Shown: positions 7,988 through 12,356 of the stretch, in pieces
Numbering within the stretch: position 1 is the first letter of the stretch
Layout: every line of letters starts with the position of its first letter
Assembly (NCBI GenBank): GCA_002773185.1
Contig: PFBU01000022.1
Location: 1-12,356, forward strand
Direction: 5' to 3'
Source of the DNA: Candidatus Magasanikbacteria bacterium CG10_big_fil_rev_8_21_14_0_10_36_16
GTDB lineage: Bacteria; Patescibacteriota; Patescibacteriia; Magasanikbacterales; UBA922
Length of the DNA: 12,356 nucleotides
The notes under the pieces: generated by a model
Databases searched by the model: none
What the model saw: the letters and a program-made list of their open reading frames with translations, nothing else
Told to the model about the DNA's origin: nothing
Program-made: the position numbers and the translations under genes

Positions 7988-8773
7988 ATGCCGACCCAGA
8001 GCGACCCTACCCCCACCGTCACTACCCCCACCACCCCCACCCCGCCGAAGGACGGGCCGAAGGTCACCGAGACTACGACCGAGGTCCCCCGCATCAGCGA
8101 GGGGAAGGCGACCACCAAGTCGGTCGTCGACCACGTCGACAAGGGGAAGAAGCCCAACAGCTTCAACCTCTTCGCCATCGTCGCCATCGCCGCCATCGCC
8201 GCCGCGCTCATCGCGCTGGTCGTTGCCCTCGGGCGTGCGTCCACCGACGACCTGGCGACCAAGGTCAGCCAGGTCGACCACGACGCCCTCAAGGTCGAGG
8301 TCGGCGACAAGGCCGATGCCGCGAAGACGGCCGAAGCCCTGAAGCTGAAGGCGGACAAGACTGAAGTCGCCGCCCTGAAGACCGAAGTCGACGCCCTCAA
8401 GACCGATGTCGCCCTCAAGGCTAGCCAGGCCGACGTCGACGCCCTCAAGGTCGACGTCGCTGACAAGTCCAGCCAGGCTGATGTCGACGACCTGAAGTCC
8501 GACGTCAACGTCCTGAAGGCGTCGCGCGAAGCGGCCAAGAAGGCCTGGATCGCCGGGCGCGATCAGCGTCTGGCGCAGAGTCGAGCCCTCGAGGCCGCCG
8601 CGGGACTTTCCACGAAGGTGGAGGACATCGACGCCCGGGTCACCGTGGTCGAGGGAGACCTCACCGTGAACTCGCAGCGCATCCAAGCGCTCGAGACCCG
8701 GCCGGTGCCCCTCGCCTCGGCCCCGACACAGAGGGGAACAAGCTCCCTCACCCTCCGGGTGAAGAGCGAGTAA
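7988..8773 (+). CDS. Gene A: single-TM protein with Thr/Pro-rich head and coiled-coil repeat region
   Basis: The 261-aa product has a Thr/Pro-rich N-terminus (about 7-34), a charged stretch, one TM helix at about 59-82 (LFAIVAIAAIAAALIALVVA) and then a long coiled coil (about 85-180). The coiled coil is built from repeats such as KASQADVDALKVDV and KSSQADVDDLKSDV. A less regular helical region and a Pro/Ser/Thr-rich tail follow. I do not recognise a family; it resembles membrane-anchored stalk or fibre-like proteins in style only. The start at 7988 is chosen because AAGGAGA lies 8 nt upstream; the in-frame ATG at 7874 falls inside the leader hairpin. The gene is very GC-rich: every Lys codon I read is AAG, unlike the AAA-rich genes to the left. 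The stop codon lies in a small TGAAG/CTTCA hairpin (8760-8779). P2 drives it. Confidence 0.85.
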   Translation: MPTQSDPTPTVTTPTTPTPPKDGPKVTETTTEVPRISEGKATTKSVVDHVDKGKKPNSFNLFAIVAIAAIAAALIALVVALGRASTDDLATKVSQVDHDALKVEVGDKADAAKTAEALKLKADKTEVAALKTEVDALKTDVALKASQADVDALKVDVADKSSQADVDDLKSDVNVLKASREAAKKAWIAGRDQRLAQSRALEAAAGLSTKVEDIDARVTVVEGDLTVNSQRIQALETRPVPLASAPTQRGTSSLTLRVKSE

Positions 8774-8970
8774 CCTTCAACTGCTCACAATGGTACAGAG
8801 CAGTATAATCAAAGTACCCCTCCGTCGGACAATCGGAGGACAGCGATTTCAGGTACCAGTCCGAGGTACCTGGACAAGTCTCGTTGGTTGTCTCCCTGAG
8901 ACGATCGACGATCAAGCCGCAGCCATTTTCTTCACAAAAGAAAATGGGACTGCTAGTAAACATCTTGCGA

Positions 8971-9178
8971 AGCTTACGAGGCCTACAGGGCTTACGAGGC
9001 TTACAAATTAGGTGTAGACTAGCAGTTCTCGCGGAGTTTAGAAATAGACACGAGAGACTGATGTTCATTACATTTTTACTAGAACCAAATAAAATTTTCA
9101 CTATCCAATCGTGGTAAGGAAGTTGTAAAAAAGATTGGCTTTTGTAAGCCTTGTAGGCCTTGTGAGCCTCGTAAGCCT
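8971..9178. repeat. Inverted arms built of 9-bp repeats
   Basis: The left arm (8971-9007) consists of units like TTACGAGGC and CTACAGGGC. The right arm (9141-9178) consists of TTGTAAGCC, TTGTAGGCC, TTGTGAGCC and TCGTAAGCC. Aligned as reverse complements, the arms match at 31 of 37 positions, with 133 nt between them. The 8949-9026 stem crosses this pairing, so both could not form as simple nested hairpins. Confidence 0.7.
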
Positions 9179-9183
9179 TTTTT
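9141..9183 (+). terminator. Possible attenuator/terminator before gene B
   Basis: The right repeat arm is followed at once by six T residues (9178-9183). Pairing with the left arm, or locally (AGGC/GCCT at 9155-9169), would place a stem just before the T run. The crossing ACTGCTAGT stem upstream could prevent the long pairing, as in attenuation. The long loop makes this uncertain. Confidence 0.35.
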
Positions 9184-9284
9184 ATATCTTCCTTACTGCG
9201 CCGTCCGCTTATTGCGAGATGGGTGGACGGTGAGGATTTCGTCAACTTTTTTCCGGCCGTAAGTGACCGGATTGTGAGGAAATC

Positions 9285-9953
9285 ATGAAGACCATGAAGT
9301 TTGCTCTTGCGATGATCACGTTAATCATCGCCGTCGCCGGGACGCACCCGGCAGTTCTGGCTGAGGCCATCACGGTCGAAGCCACTCTGACGTGCCCGAC
9401 GGGACAGTTGATCGTGAAGACGGTTGACTGTCAATCGGGCGAGACGGTCGTCGCTGAAGGAACTTGTTCCGACGGGACGATCGTGACGAGTGAAGTGAGG
9501 TGTTCATTCCTCAGTGAGAAGAGAGTCGTCTCAAGCTGGTCTGACCAGCTGAAGCTCGATGCGACTCTCATGGTCGGTGGCAAGATCGGCACTGGAGCGA
9601 TGACATCGCTCCAGCTAGCGCTGACCTGGTATCCGTCGGCTGGGCACCACGGCCTGCGCATCTTCGGAGGTGCTGGCTACAGTTTCGAGCCCTACCACTT
9701 TGTGGGAGGACTCGAGTACGTCTTCCGGGCGAAGGATTTGGAGCTTGGTCTCGGACTGAGCACCCACAACTTCAAAAGCGCCGACTTCCGTCTCGCCGAC
9801 ACCGTGCTTTCGGGCATGGTCGAAGCGAGGTGGAACGTAGAAGACCCTATCTTCCTCACGTTCCAGGGGCACTTCGGTGCCACCTGGGACAACGATGGAG
9901 GACGAGATTCCTTCATTGGCCTCTTCGGAGGCCTCGGCGTGCGGTTCTGGTGA
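9285..9953 (+). CDS. Gene B: exported protein with 12-residue Cys repeats and beta-barrel-like domain
   Basis: The 222-aa product has a signal peptide (MKTMKFALAMITLIIAVAG, probable cleavage after residue 26 or 28 in AVLAEA). Cys residues at 37, 49, 61 and 73 are spaced exactly 12 apart in a C-x-x-G-x-x-(I/V)-V/T pattern, suggesting a small disulphide-linked beta repeat. Residues about 83-222 alternate polar and hydrophobic residues in strands (LQLALTWYP, LELGLGLST, FIGLFGGLGVRFW) like an outer-membrane beta-barrel. The C-terminal Phe-Trp matches the terminal-aromatic signal of BAM substrates. The start is set by GAGGA (9276-9280), 4 nt before the ATG, which lies 13 nt after a TCCGG/CCGGA hairpin. 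Codon use is GC-rich. It could alternatively be a secreted beta-sandwich. No exact family is recognised. Confidence 0.8.
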   Translation: MKTMKFALAMITLIIAVAGTHPAVLAEAITVEATLTCPTGQLIVKTVDCQSGETVVAEGTCSDGTIVTSEVRCSFLSEKRVVSSWSDQLKLDATLMVGGKIGTGAMTSLQLALTWYPSAGHHGLRIFGGAGYSFEPYHFVGGLEYVFRAKDLELGLGLSTHNFKSADFRLADTVLSGMVEARWNVEDPIFLTFQGHFGATWDNDGGRDSFIGLFGGLGVRFW

Positions 9954-10044
9954 GATAGATGTACAGCTCTTTGTTCAAGAGTATAAAGAGAACAACCGGG
10001 TGGGGAACAATGAGATTATGACAGACTTTGCAAAATCCCTACCC

Positions 10045-10090
10045 CTCCCGTGTTTTCTTCCTATCTTGTATGGGAAGAGAAGAATGGGAG
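10045..10090 (+). terminator. Two-part hairpin after gene B, possible transcript end
   Basis: Outer stem CTCCC/GGGAG (10045-10049 with 10086-10090) and inner 8-bp stem CTTCCTAT/ATGGGAAG with one G-U pair (10057-10064 with 10070-10077). It lies about 90 nt past the gene B stop and just before P3, where a terminator would fit, but no T run follows. Confidence 0.35.
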
Positions 10091-10103
10091 TTGAAAATCA
10101 TTA

Positions 10104-10132
10104 TTGACAAAATAGCCAAAATGTGCTATACT
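10104..10132 (+). promoter_or_regulatory. Promoter P3, upstream of gene C
   Basis: TTGACA (10104-10109), a 17-nt spacer, then TATACT (10127-10132) preceded by TGC. It shares TTGACAAAA and the AAAATRTGY-TATA layout with P1 and P2. Transcription would begin near 10139, giving gene C a leader of about 253 nt, close to that of gene A. Confidence 0.8.
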
Positions 10133-10172
10133 CAGCTGTTAATTCTTAGTAAAATAGTTCATTACAATTTAT

Positions 10173-10214
10173 TAGTAATTAGTAATTAGTAATTAGTAAT
10201 TAGTAATTAGTAAA
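10173..10214. repeat. TAGTAAT tandem repeat, six units
   Basis: Six consecutive 7-bp units (the last is TAGTAAA) lie in the leader just downstream of P3. Because 7 is not a multiple of 3, it places TAG/TAA stops in all three forward frames. It could vary in copy number by slippage. Confidence 0.85.
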
Positions 10215-10222
10215 TACCAAAA

Positions 10223-10391
10223 GTAGCTTCAGGAATTAGTTCATATCAATTATGTGAATTTATTCCTGGAGCTGCTTGCGAGATTCACTCGTAAAGTAGT
10301 AATAGGGCGGGCTTCACGCCTGCGGACTTCGGTCCAAAAGTGTGGAGCTACGCGCCGAAATCGCTAGCTCCTCGTGTTCGGAGAAGAAGAC
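10223..10391 (+). promoter_or_regulatory. Structured 5' leader of gene C
   Basis: Five hairpins follow one another. (1) A 14-bp outer stem with two G-U pairs (10223-10236 with 10262-10275) and inner TTCATAT/ATGTGAA. (2) GCGAG/CTCGT (10278-10292). (3) GGGCG/CGCCT (10305-10321). (4) GGAC-TTCG-GTCC, a classic C(UUCG)G tetraloop (10324-10335). (5) GGAGCTA/TAGCTCC (10344-10350 with 10365-10371) with inner GCG/CGC. The CTCC at 10368-10371 could instead pair with the Shine-Dalgarno GGAG (10380-10383), giving a possible on/off choice. No known riboswitch class is recognised. Confidence 0.55.
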
Positions 10392-11774
10392 ATGACGAAG
10401 TTCATGGCCGCGTTGGCCATTCTGTTCCTGATGACTGGATGCGAAAGCGTCCCCCCGGCCGAGGGTCTCGGTCAGACGAACAACAACTACGTGTTGAAGT
10501 TCGTCGAGAACCTCGACCTCGACGGTGATCAGTTCATCGCCGGGGACGTGACTTCGGAAGCACGGGCGCAGTGCTCGTACGAAGGCTCCGACTTCATGGA
10601 GGAGTTCTGTGTCGGGCAGGTCACCGCGGCCCTCAAGGGAAGTGGCGACTGCGACGGCAATCCGTATGATGATGCGTCGCCGTGTCCGAAGGATCCGGTG
10701 GCTGCCAAGCAGGTCGATTGCTCCAACTCGAACTTCACGATGTGCTCCAAGTGCATCAACCCCGGTGCCACCGAGGTGAACGACGGCGTGGACAACAACT
10801 GCGATGGCAACATCGACGAGGGATTCGAGGCGTGTCCCGCCGGCTACACCGGTAGTGGCACGAACTGCACCGACATCAACGAGTGCGCGACCGGCAACGG
10901 CGGATGCTCCGTCAATGCCACCTGCGCCAACACGCCGGGCAGCTTCACTTGCTCCTGCAACGCGGGCTACACCGGCAACGGTGTCACCTGCACCGACGTC
11001 AACGAGTGCGCGACCGGCAACGGCGGATGTTCCGTCAACGCCACCTGCGCCAACACCGTCGGAAGCTTCACCTGCTCCTGCAACGCGGGCTTCACCGGCA
11101 ACGGCGTGGTCTGCGTGGACAGTTGCCTCGACGTCACCTGCTCGCTCATCGGGCAGCTCTGTGTGCTGGGTCAGTGCGTCAACCCGACGTGCGACCCGAC
11201 CCATGACGTGGGAGGAGACGAGACCGTCGGCGACTGCTTCGCCCTTCGGGACGAGGCTGGCGTGACCGACGCCTATGGTTACTACTGCGCCGAGGAGGGG
11301 GTCTGTACCCCCTACGAGGACCAGGATGGTGACCAGTTCGCCGACGTGCCGGAGCGCTTCTGCGCCGATGGCATCGACGGCGATCTCGACGGCAAGATCG
11401 ACACAGCCGACAGCGACTGCGCTCCTGCCCCTCCGACCACACCTTGCGATGGTGTCACCTGCGGGACGAACCAGTTCTGCTCGGCCGGGCTCTGCTTGAA
11501 TGCGGGCCAGGCCGTGTGGTGCTGGGACGCTCCCACGGGCGTCGACACGAACGGGAACGATCTGTTCGACCCGAGCTGTCATGAGATGGGCTACGTCAGC
11601 CCGCTCCTCTGGCTCTTCGAGTCCTACGTGACCGCGCCTCCGTTCTGTAAGAATGCCCCTGTGTCTGCGCAGGCTCGTCCGACCTCGGTCGGATGTTGCA
11701 TCGCGCCGGCGGCCCTGGTCAACGGGGCTGTTGGTGCCTGCGTCACGCAGGACTTCTACCCCTACGCGCTCTAA
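10392..11774 (+). CDS. Gene C: Cys-rich lipoprotein with MopE-type motif and two EGF-Ca domains
   Basis: The 460-aa product starts MTKFMAALAILFLMTGC, a lipoprotein signal peptide with the lipid-modified Cys at 17. In order: an Asp-rich loop (LDLDGDQF, about 41-48); a MopE-type metal-binding motif (CINPGATEVNDGVDNNCDGN, 121-140, continuing IDEG); two EGF-Ca domains (161-201 and 202-242) with DxNEC starts and the CxNxxxxFxCxC hydroxylation-type pattern; another DQDGDQFAD loop (311-319); a GIDGDLDGKID loop (327-337); and a Cys-rich C-terminal part. These motifs bind calcium and are common in surface proteins of myxobacteria and relatives, and occur in some CPR. The ATG at 10392 is preferred over GTG 10374 because GGAG (10380-10383) lies 8 nt upstream and the signal peptide begins there. 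The gene is strongly GC-rich and driven by P3. Confidence 0.9.
   Translation: MTKFMAALAILFLMTGCESVPPAEGLGQTNNNYVLKFVENLDLDGDQFIAGDVTSEARAQCSYEGSDFMEEFCVGQVTAALKGSGDCDGNPYDDASPCPKDPVAAKQVDCSNSNFTMCSKCINPGATEVNDGVDNNCDGNIDEGFEACPAGYTGSGTNCTDINECATGNGGCSVNATCANTPGSFTCSCNAGYTGNGVTCTDVNECATGNGGCSVNATCANTVGSFTCSCNAGFTGNGVVCVDSCLDVTCSLIGQLCVLGQCVNPTCDPTHDVGGDETVGDCFALRDEAGVTDAYGYYCAEEGVCTPYEDQDGDQFADVPERFCADGIDGDLDGKIDTADSDCAPAPPTTPCDGVTCGTNQFCSAGLCLNAGQAVWCWDAPTGVDTNGNDLFDPSCHEMGYVSPLLWLFESYVTAPPFCKNAPVSAQARPTSVGCCIAPAALVNGAVGACVTQDFYPYAL
10872..11117 (+). repeat. Tandem 123-bp duplication of EGF domain
   Basis: Units 10872-10994 and 10995-11117 are nearly identical at DNA level, including silent positions, so the duplication is recent or kept uniform by recombination. 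Each encodes one 41-residue EGF-Ca domain. Confidence 0.85.
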
Positions 11775-11863
11775 AGGCGTAGGCTAGGGTCACTTCTCCC
11801 TAGATCGCAAAAAATGAGTCGCTGGTAAGTACACCAGCGGGCAGTGTGGAGTAACTACCCACA
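11761..11863 (+). promoter_or_regulatory. Run of hairpins at the 3' end of gene C
   Basis: CCTACGC/GCGTAGG (11761-11767 with 11777-11783) encloses the stop codon. Then come CTAGGG/CCCTAG (11784-11803), CGCTGGT/ACCAGCG (11820-11839, 6-nt loop) and TGTGG/CCACA (11845-11863). All are perfect. None is followed by a T run, so RNA stability or processing is more likely than termination. Confidence 0.5.
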
Positions 11864-11907
11864 TACGTTAGCTCGAAAAAGTACACACAACAACAAAAGG
11901 GGGACAC

Positions 11908-11951
11908 GGGATGGTCGCAAAACGAAGAAATACTTCGCTTGCGACCATCCC
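11908..11951 (+). promoter_or_regulatory. 13-bp perfect two-part stem-loop
   Basis: GGGATGGTCGCAA (11908-11920) pairs perfectly with 11939-11951. Inside, CGAAG/CTTCG (11923-11927 with 11933-11937) closes a 5-nt loop. There is no T run after it. It marks the right edge of the GC-richer stretch and lies 26 nt before the short ORF at 11978. Confidence 0.6.
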
Positions 11952-11977
11952 ACAACACATTTGAACAGAAGTTTATT

Positions 11978-12037
11978 ATGAAAAAAAGTAAGACCTTTCT
12001 CGTAATTATATTCTGTGTAGATTTGTTGGAGAAATAG
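11978..12037 (+). CDS. Short 19-codon ORF resembling a truncated signal peptide
   Basis: ATG at 11978 encodes MKKSKTFLVIIFCVDLLEK and a TAG stop. A Lys-rich start followed by a hydrophobic run is signal-peptide-like, so this may be the head of a decayed exported-protein gene or a small membrane peptide. Only a weak AGAAG lies upstream. A terminator follows 44 nt after the stop. Confidence 0.25.
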   Translation: MKKSKTFLVIIFCVDLLEK

Positions 12038-12079
12038 TTTGTAAAGTTTATAAAGTTAGAAAGTTCATAAAGTTTATTT
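12038..12079. repeat. AT-rich 9-bp imperfect tandem repeat
   Basis: Units TTTGTAAAG, TTTATAAAG, TTAGAAAG (8 nt) and TTCATAAAG run head to tail. The TTGTAA core and 9-bp period echo the GC-richer units at 9141-9178. Confidence 0.6.
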
Positions 12080-12080
12080 G

Positions 12081-12101
12081 CACCTGAGAAGGTGTTTTTT
12101 T
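12081..12101 (+). terminator. Intrinsic terminator
   Basis: CACCT-GAGA-AGGTG (12081-12094) is followed by TTTTTTT (12095-12101). It would end transcripts coming from gene C or the short ORF at 11978. Confidence 0.8.
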
Positions 12102-12137
12102 GTTTTCATTTTACAATTTCCCCTCCTAATAGCGGTA

Positions 12138-12222
12138 GTGCACAGATATTTTATTGATAATCCAATAAATTATGCACAACCCTACAAATATTTGTCACAG
12201 GTCAAGTGTTGAACCTTTTTTT
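12138..12222 (+). terminator. Two-part hairpin followed by a second intrinsic terminator
   Basis: GTGCA/TGCAC (12138-12142 with 12173-12177) encloses TTTATTG/CAATAAA (12150-12156 with 12163-12169). A 12-bp palindrome ACAAATATTTGT follows. Then GGTCAA pairs with TTGAACC with one bulged base (12200-12215), followed by seven T. This could end a small RNA, but no promoter for one is clear. Confidence 0.5.
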
Positions 12223-12238
12223 ATTAAATTTAGACGTC

Positions 12239-12356
12239 ATCCCGAGCGACTGGAAGGAGTCGAGGGATCCCCTTGCTGTCTAATCTTCCAAACAATGATT
12301 CTGGGATTCCTGCCTGCCGGCAGGCAGGTCTCGACTTCGTTCACTCGTCCCTCGTT
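12239..12356. repeat. REP-like inverted pair with 20-bp palindrome, cut by window end
   Basis: The left unit, ATCCC...CGACT/AGTCG...GGGAT (12239-12268), is of the GTCATCCCGAGCG...GTCGAGGGATC type seen dispersed in many bacterial genomes. At 12309-12328 is a perfect palindrome CCTGCCTGCCGGCAGGCAGG. It is followed by an inverted, diverged copy of the left unit (TCTCGACTTCG... to the edge). The arrangement looks like a REP doublet. Confidence 0.65.

Larger units (their letters stand above)
8774..9284 (+). ncRNA. Candidate structured RNA region between genes A and B
   Basis: This 511-nt gene-free stretch holds consecutive perfect stems: ACTGCTC/GAGCAGT (8780-8804), CCTCCG/CGGAGG (8819-8839), CAGGTACC/GGTACCTG (8850-8872), GTCTC/GAGAC (8878-8902), CCATTTTCTT/AAGAAAATGG (8923-8947, 5-nt loop), ACTGCTAGT/ACTAGCAGT (8949-9026), TCTCG/CGAGA (9027-9055), CCAATC/GATTGG (9105-9138), CCGTCC/GGACGG (9201-9230) and TCCGG/CCGGA (9252-9271). 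It also holds a long inverted pair of 9-bp repeats. I see no strong promoter inside, so it is probably 3' UTR of A plus leader of B. It matches no RNA class I can name. ORFs through it look like chance. Confidence 0.5.
9954..10391. other. Gene-free stretch between genes B and C
   Basis: It holds CTCTTT paired with AAAGAG (9967-9972 with 9985-9990, with an alternative pairing to 9977-9981), the two-part hairpin at 10045-10090, promoter P3, a 7-bp tandem repeat and the structured leader of gene C, each listed separately. No supported gene. Confidence 0.7.

Noticed and set aside
7730..8686. Minus-strand ORFs opposite gene A
   Set aside because: They are low-complexity products of the GC-rich repeat coding on the + strand; the ends run into the AT-rich leader with a change of style.
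8971..9178. CRISPR array
   Set aside because: The repeats are 9 bp, contiguous and inverted, without unique spacers or cas genes.
8748..9245. Minus-strand ORF of 165 codons through the hairpin region
   Set aside because: It is a chance frame across inverted and 9-bp repeats (giving KAYKAYK-like runs), with no Shine-Dalgarno and no domain.
8774..9284. Integron attC-type recombination site
   Set aside because: The hairpins between cassettes invited this, but I could not find paired RYYYAAC and GTTRRRY core sites, and there is no integrase in the window.
9877..10107. Forward 76-codon ORF overlapping the end of gene B
   Set aside because: It starts inside gene B, has mixed composition, and ends in the P3 region; no supporting signal.
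10173..10214. Iterons of a replication origin
   Set aside because: The TAGTAAT repeat is short and AT-only, lies in an mRNA leader, and no replication initiator gene is nearby.
10314..11582. Long minus-strand ORF of 422 codons
   Set aside because: It is antisense to gene C. Long reverse frames are expected opposite GC-rich genes, and the + frame has a signal peptide, EGF and MopE motifs and a Shine-Dalgarno.

Overview
The window looks like part of a Candidate Phyla Radiation (Patescibacteria) genome, or another small AT-rich bacterium of that kind. This is inferred from very AT-rich genes started without a Shine-Dalgarno sequence, a giant unrecognised coiled-coil protein, a small DUF5663-like protein, REP-like GTCATCCCGAG repeats, and TTGACA/TATAAT promoters with a TG extended -10. 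The standard genetic code fits. All supported genes are on the + strand.

Region 1 (1-6990) is AT-rich and gene-dense. It holds the 3' end of an HtrA-like protease/PDZ gene, whose catalytic Asp position appears lost. Then come four closely spaced genes (gaps 28, 23 and 35 nt): a Wzz-like two-TM membrane protein, a basic 80-aa coiled-coil protein, a 1621-aa coiled-coil/hydrophobic protein and a 104-aa DUF5663-like protein. A clear intrinsic terminator closes the run. None of these starts has a Shine-Dalgarno; each ATG follows an A/T run.

Region 2 (6991-7987) is about 1 kb without a large gene. It holds two REP-like hairpins, two strong promoters, a possible 22-codon Val/Ile-rich ORF, and a structured leader ending in a long two-part hairpin.

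Region 3 (7988-11774) is different in character. Three GC-rich genes, each with a good Shine-Dalgarno, encode envelope-type proteins: (A) a single-TM, Thr/Pro-rich then coiled-coil protein; (B) a signal-peptide protein with Cys at exactly every 12th residue, followed by a beta-barrel-like domain ending in Phe-Trp; (C) a Cys-rich lipoprotein with a MopE-type motif, two EGF-Ca domains and Asp-rich calcium-type loops. They are separated by gene-free stretches of 511 and 438 nt full of RNA-like hairpins. A and C have near-identical promoters (TTGACA, 17-nt spacer, TG extended -10), matching the AT-rich host. The picture is of foreign or strongly codon-biased surface-protein genes carried in host-type expression units with long structured leaders.

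Region 4 (11775-12356) returns to AT-rich sequence through a run of hairpins, a 13-bp perfect stem-loop, a 19-codon ORF resembling a truncated signal peptide, AT-rich 9-bp repeats, two intrinsic terminators and a REP-like inverted pair with a 20-bp perfect palindrome.

The best candidate for something undescribed is the set of structured non-coding stretches around the GC-rich genes, especially 8774-9284. I saw no tRNA, rRNA, CRISPR array, transposase or integrase. Base compositions and pairings were judged by eye.
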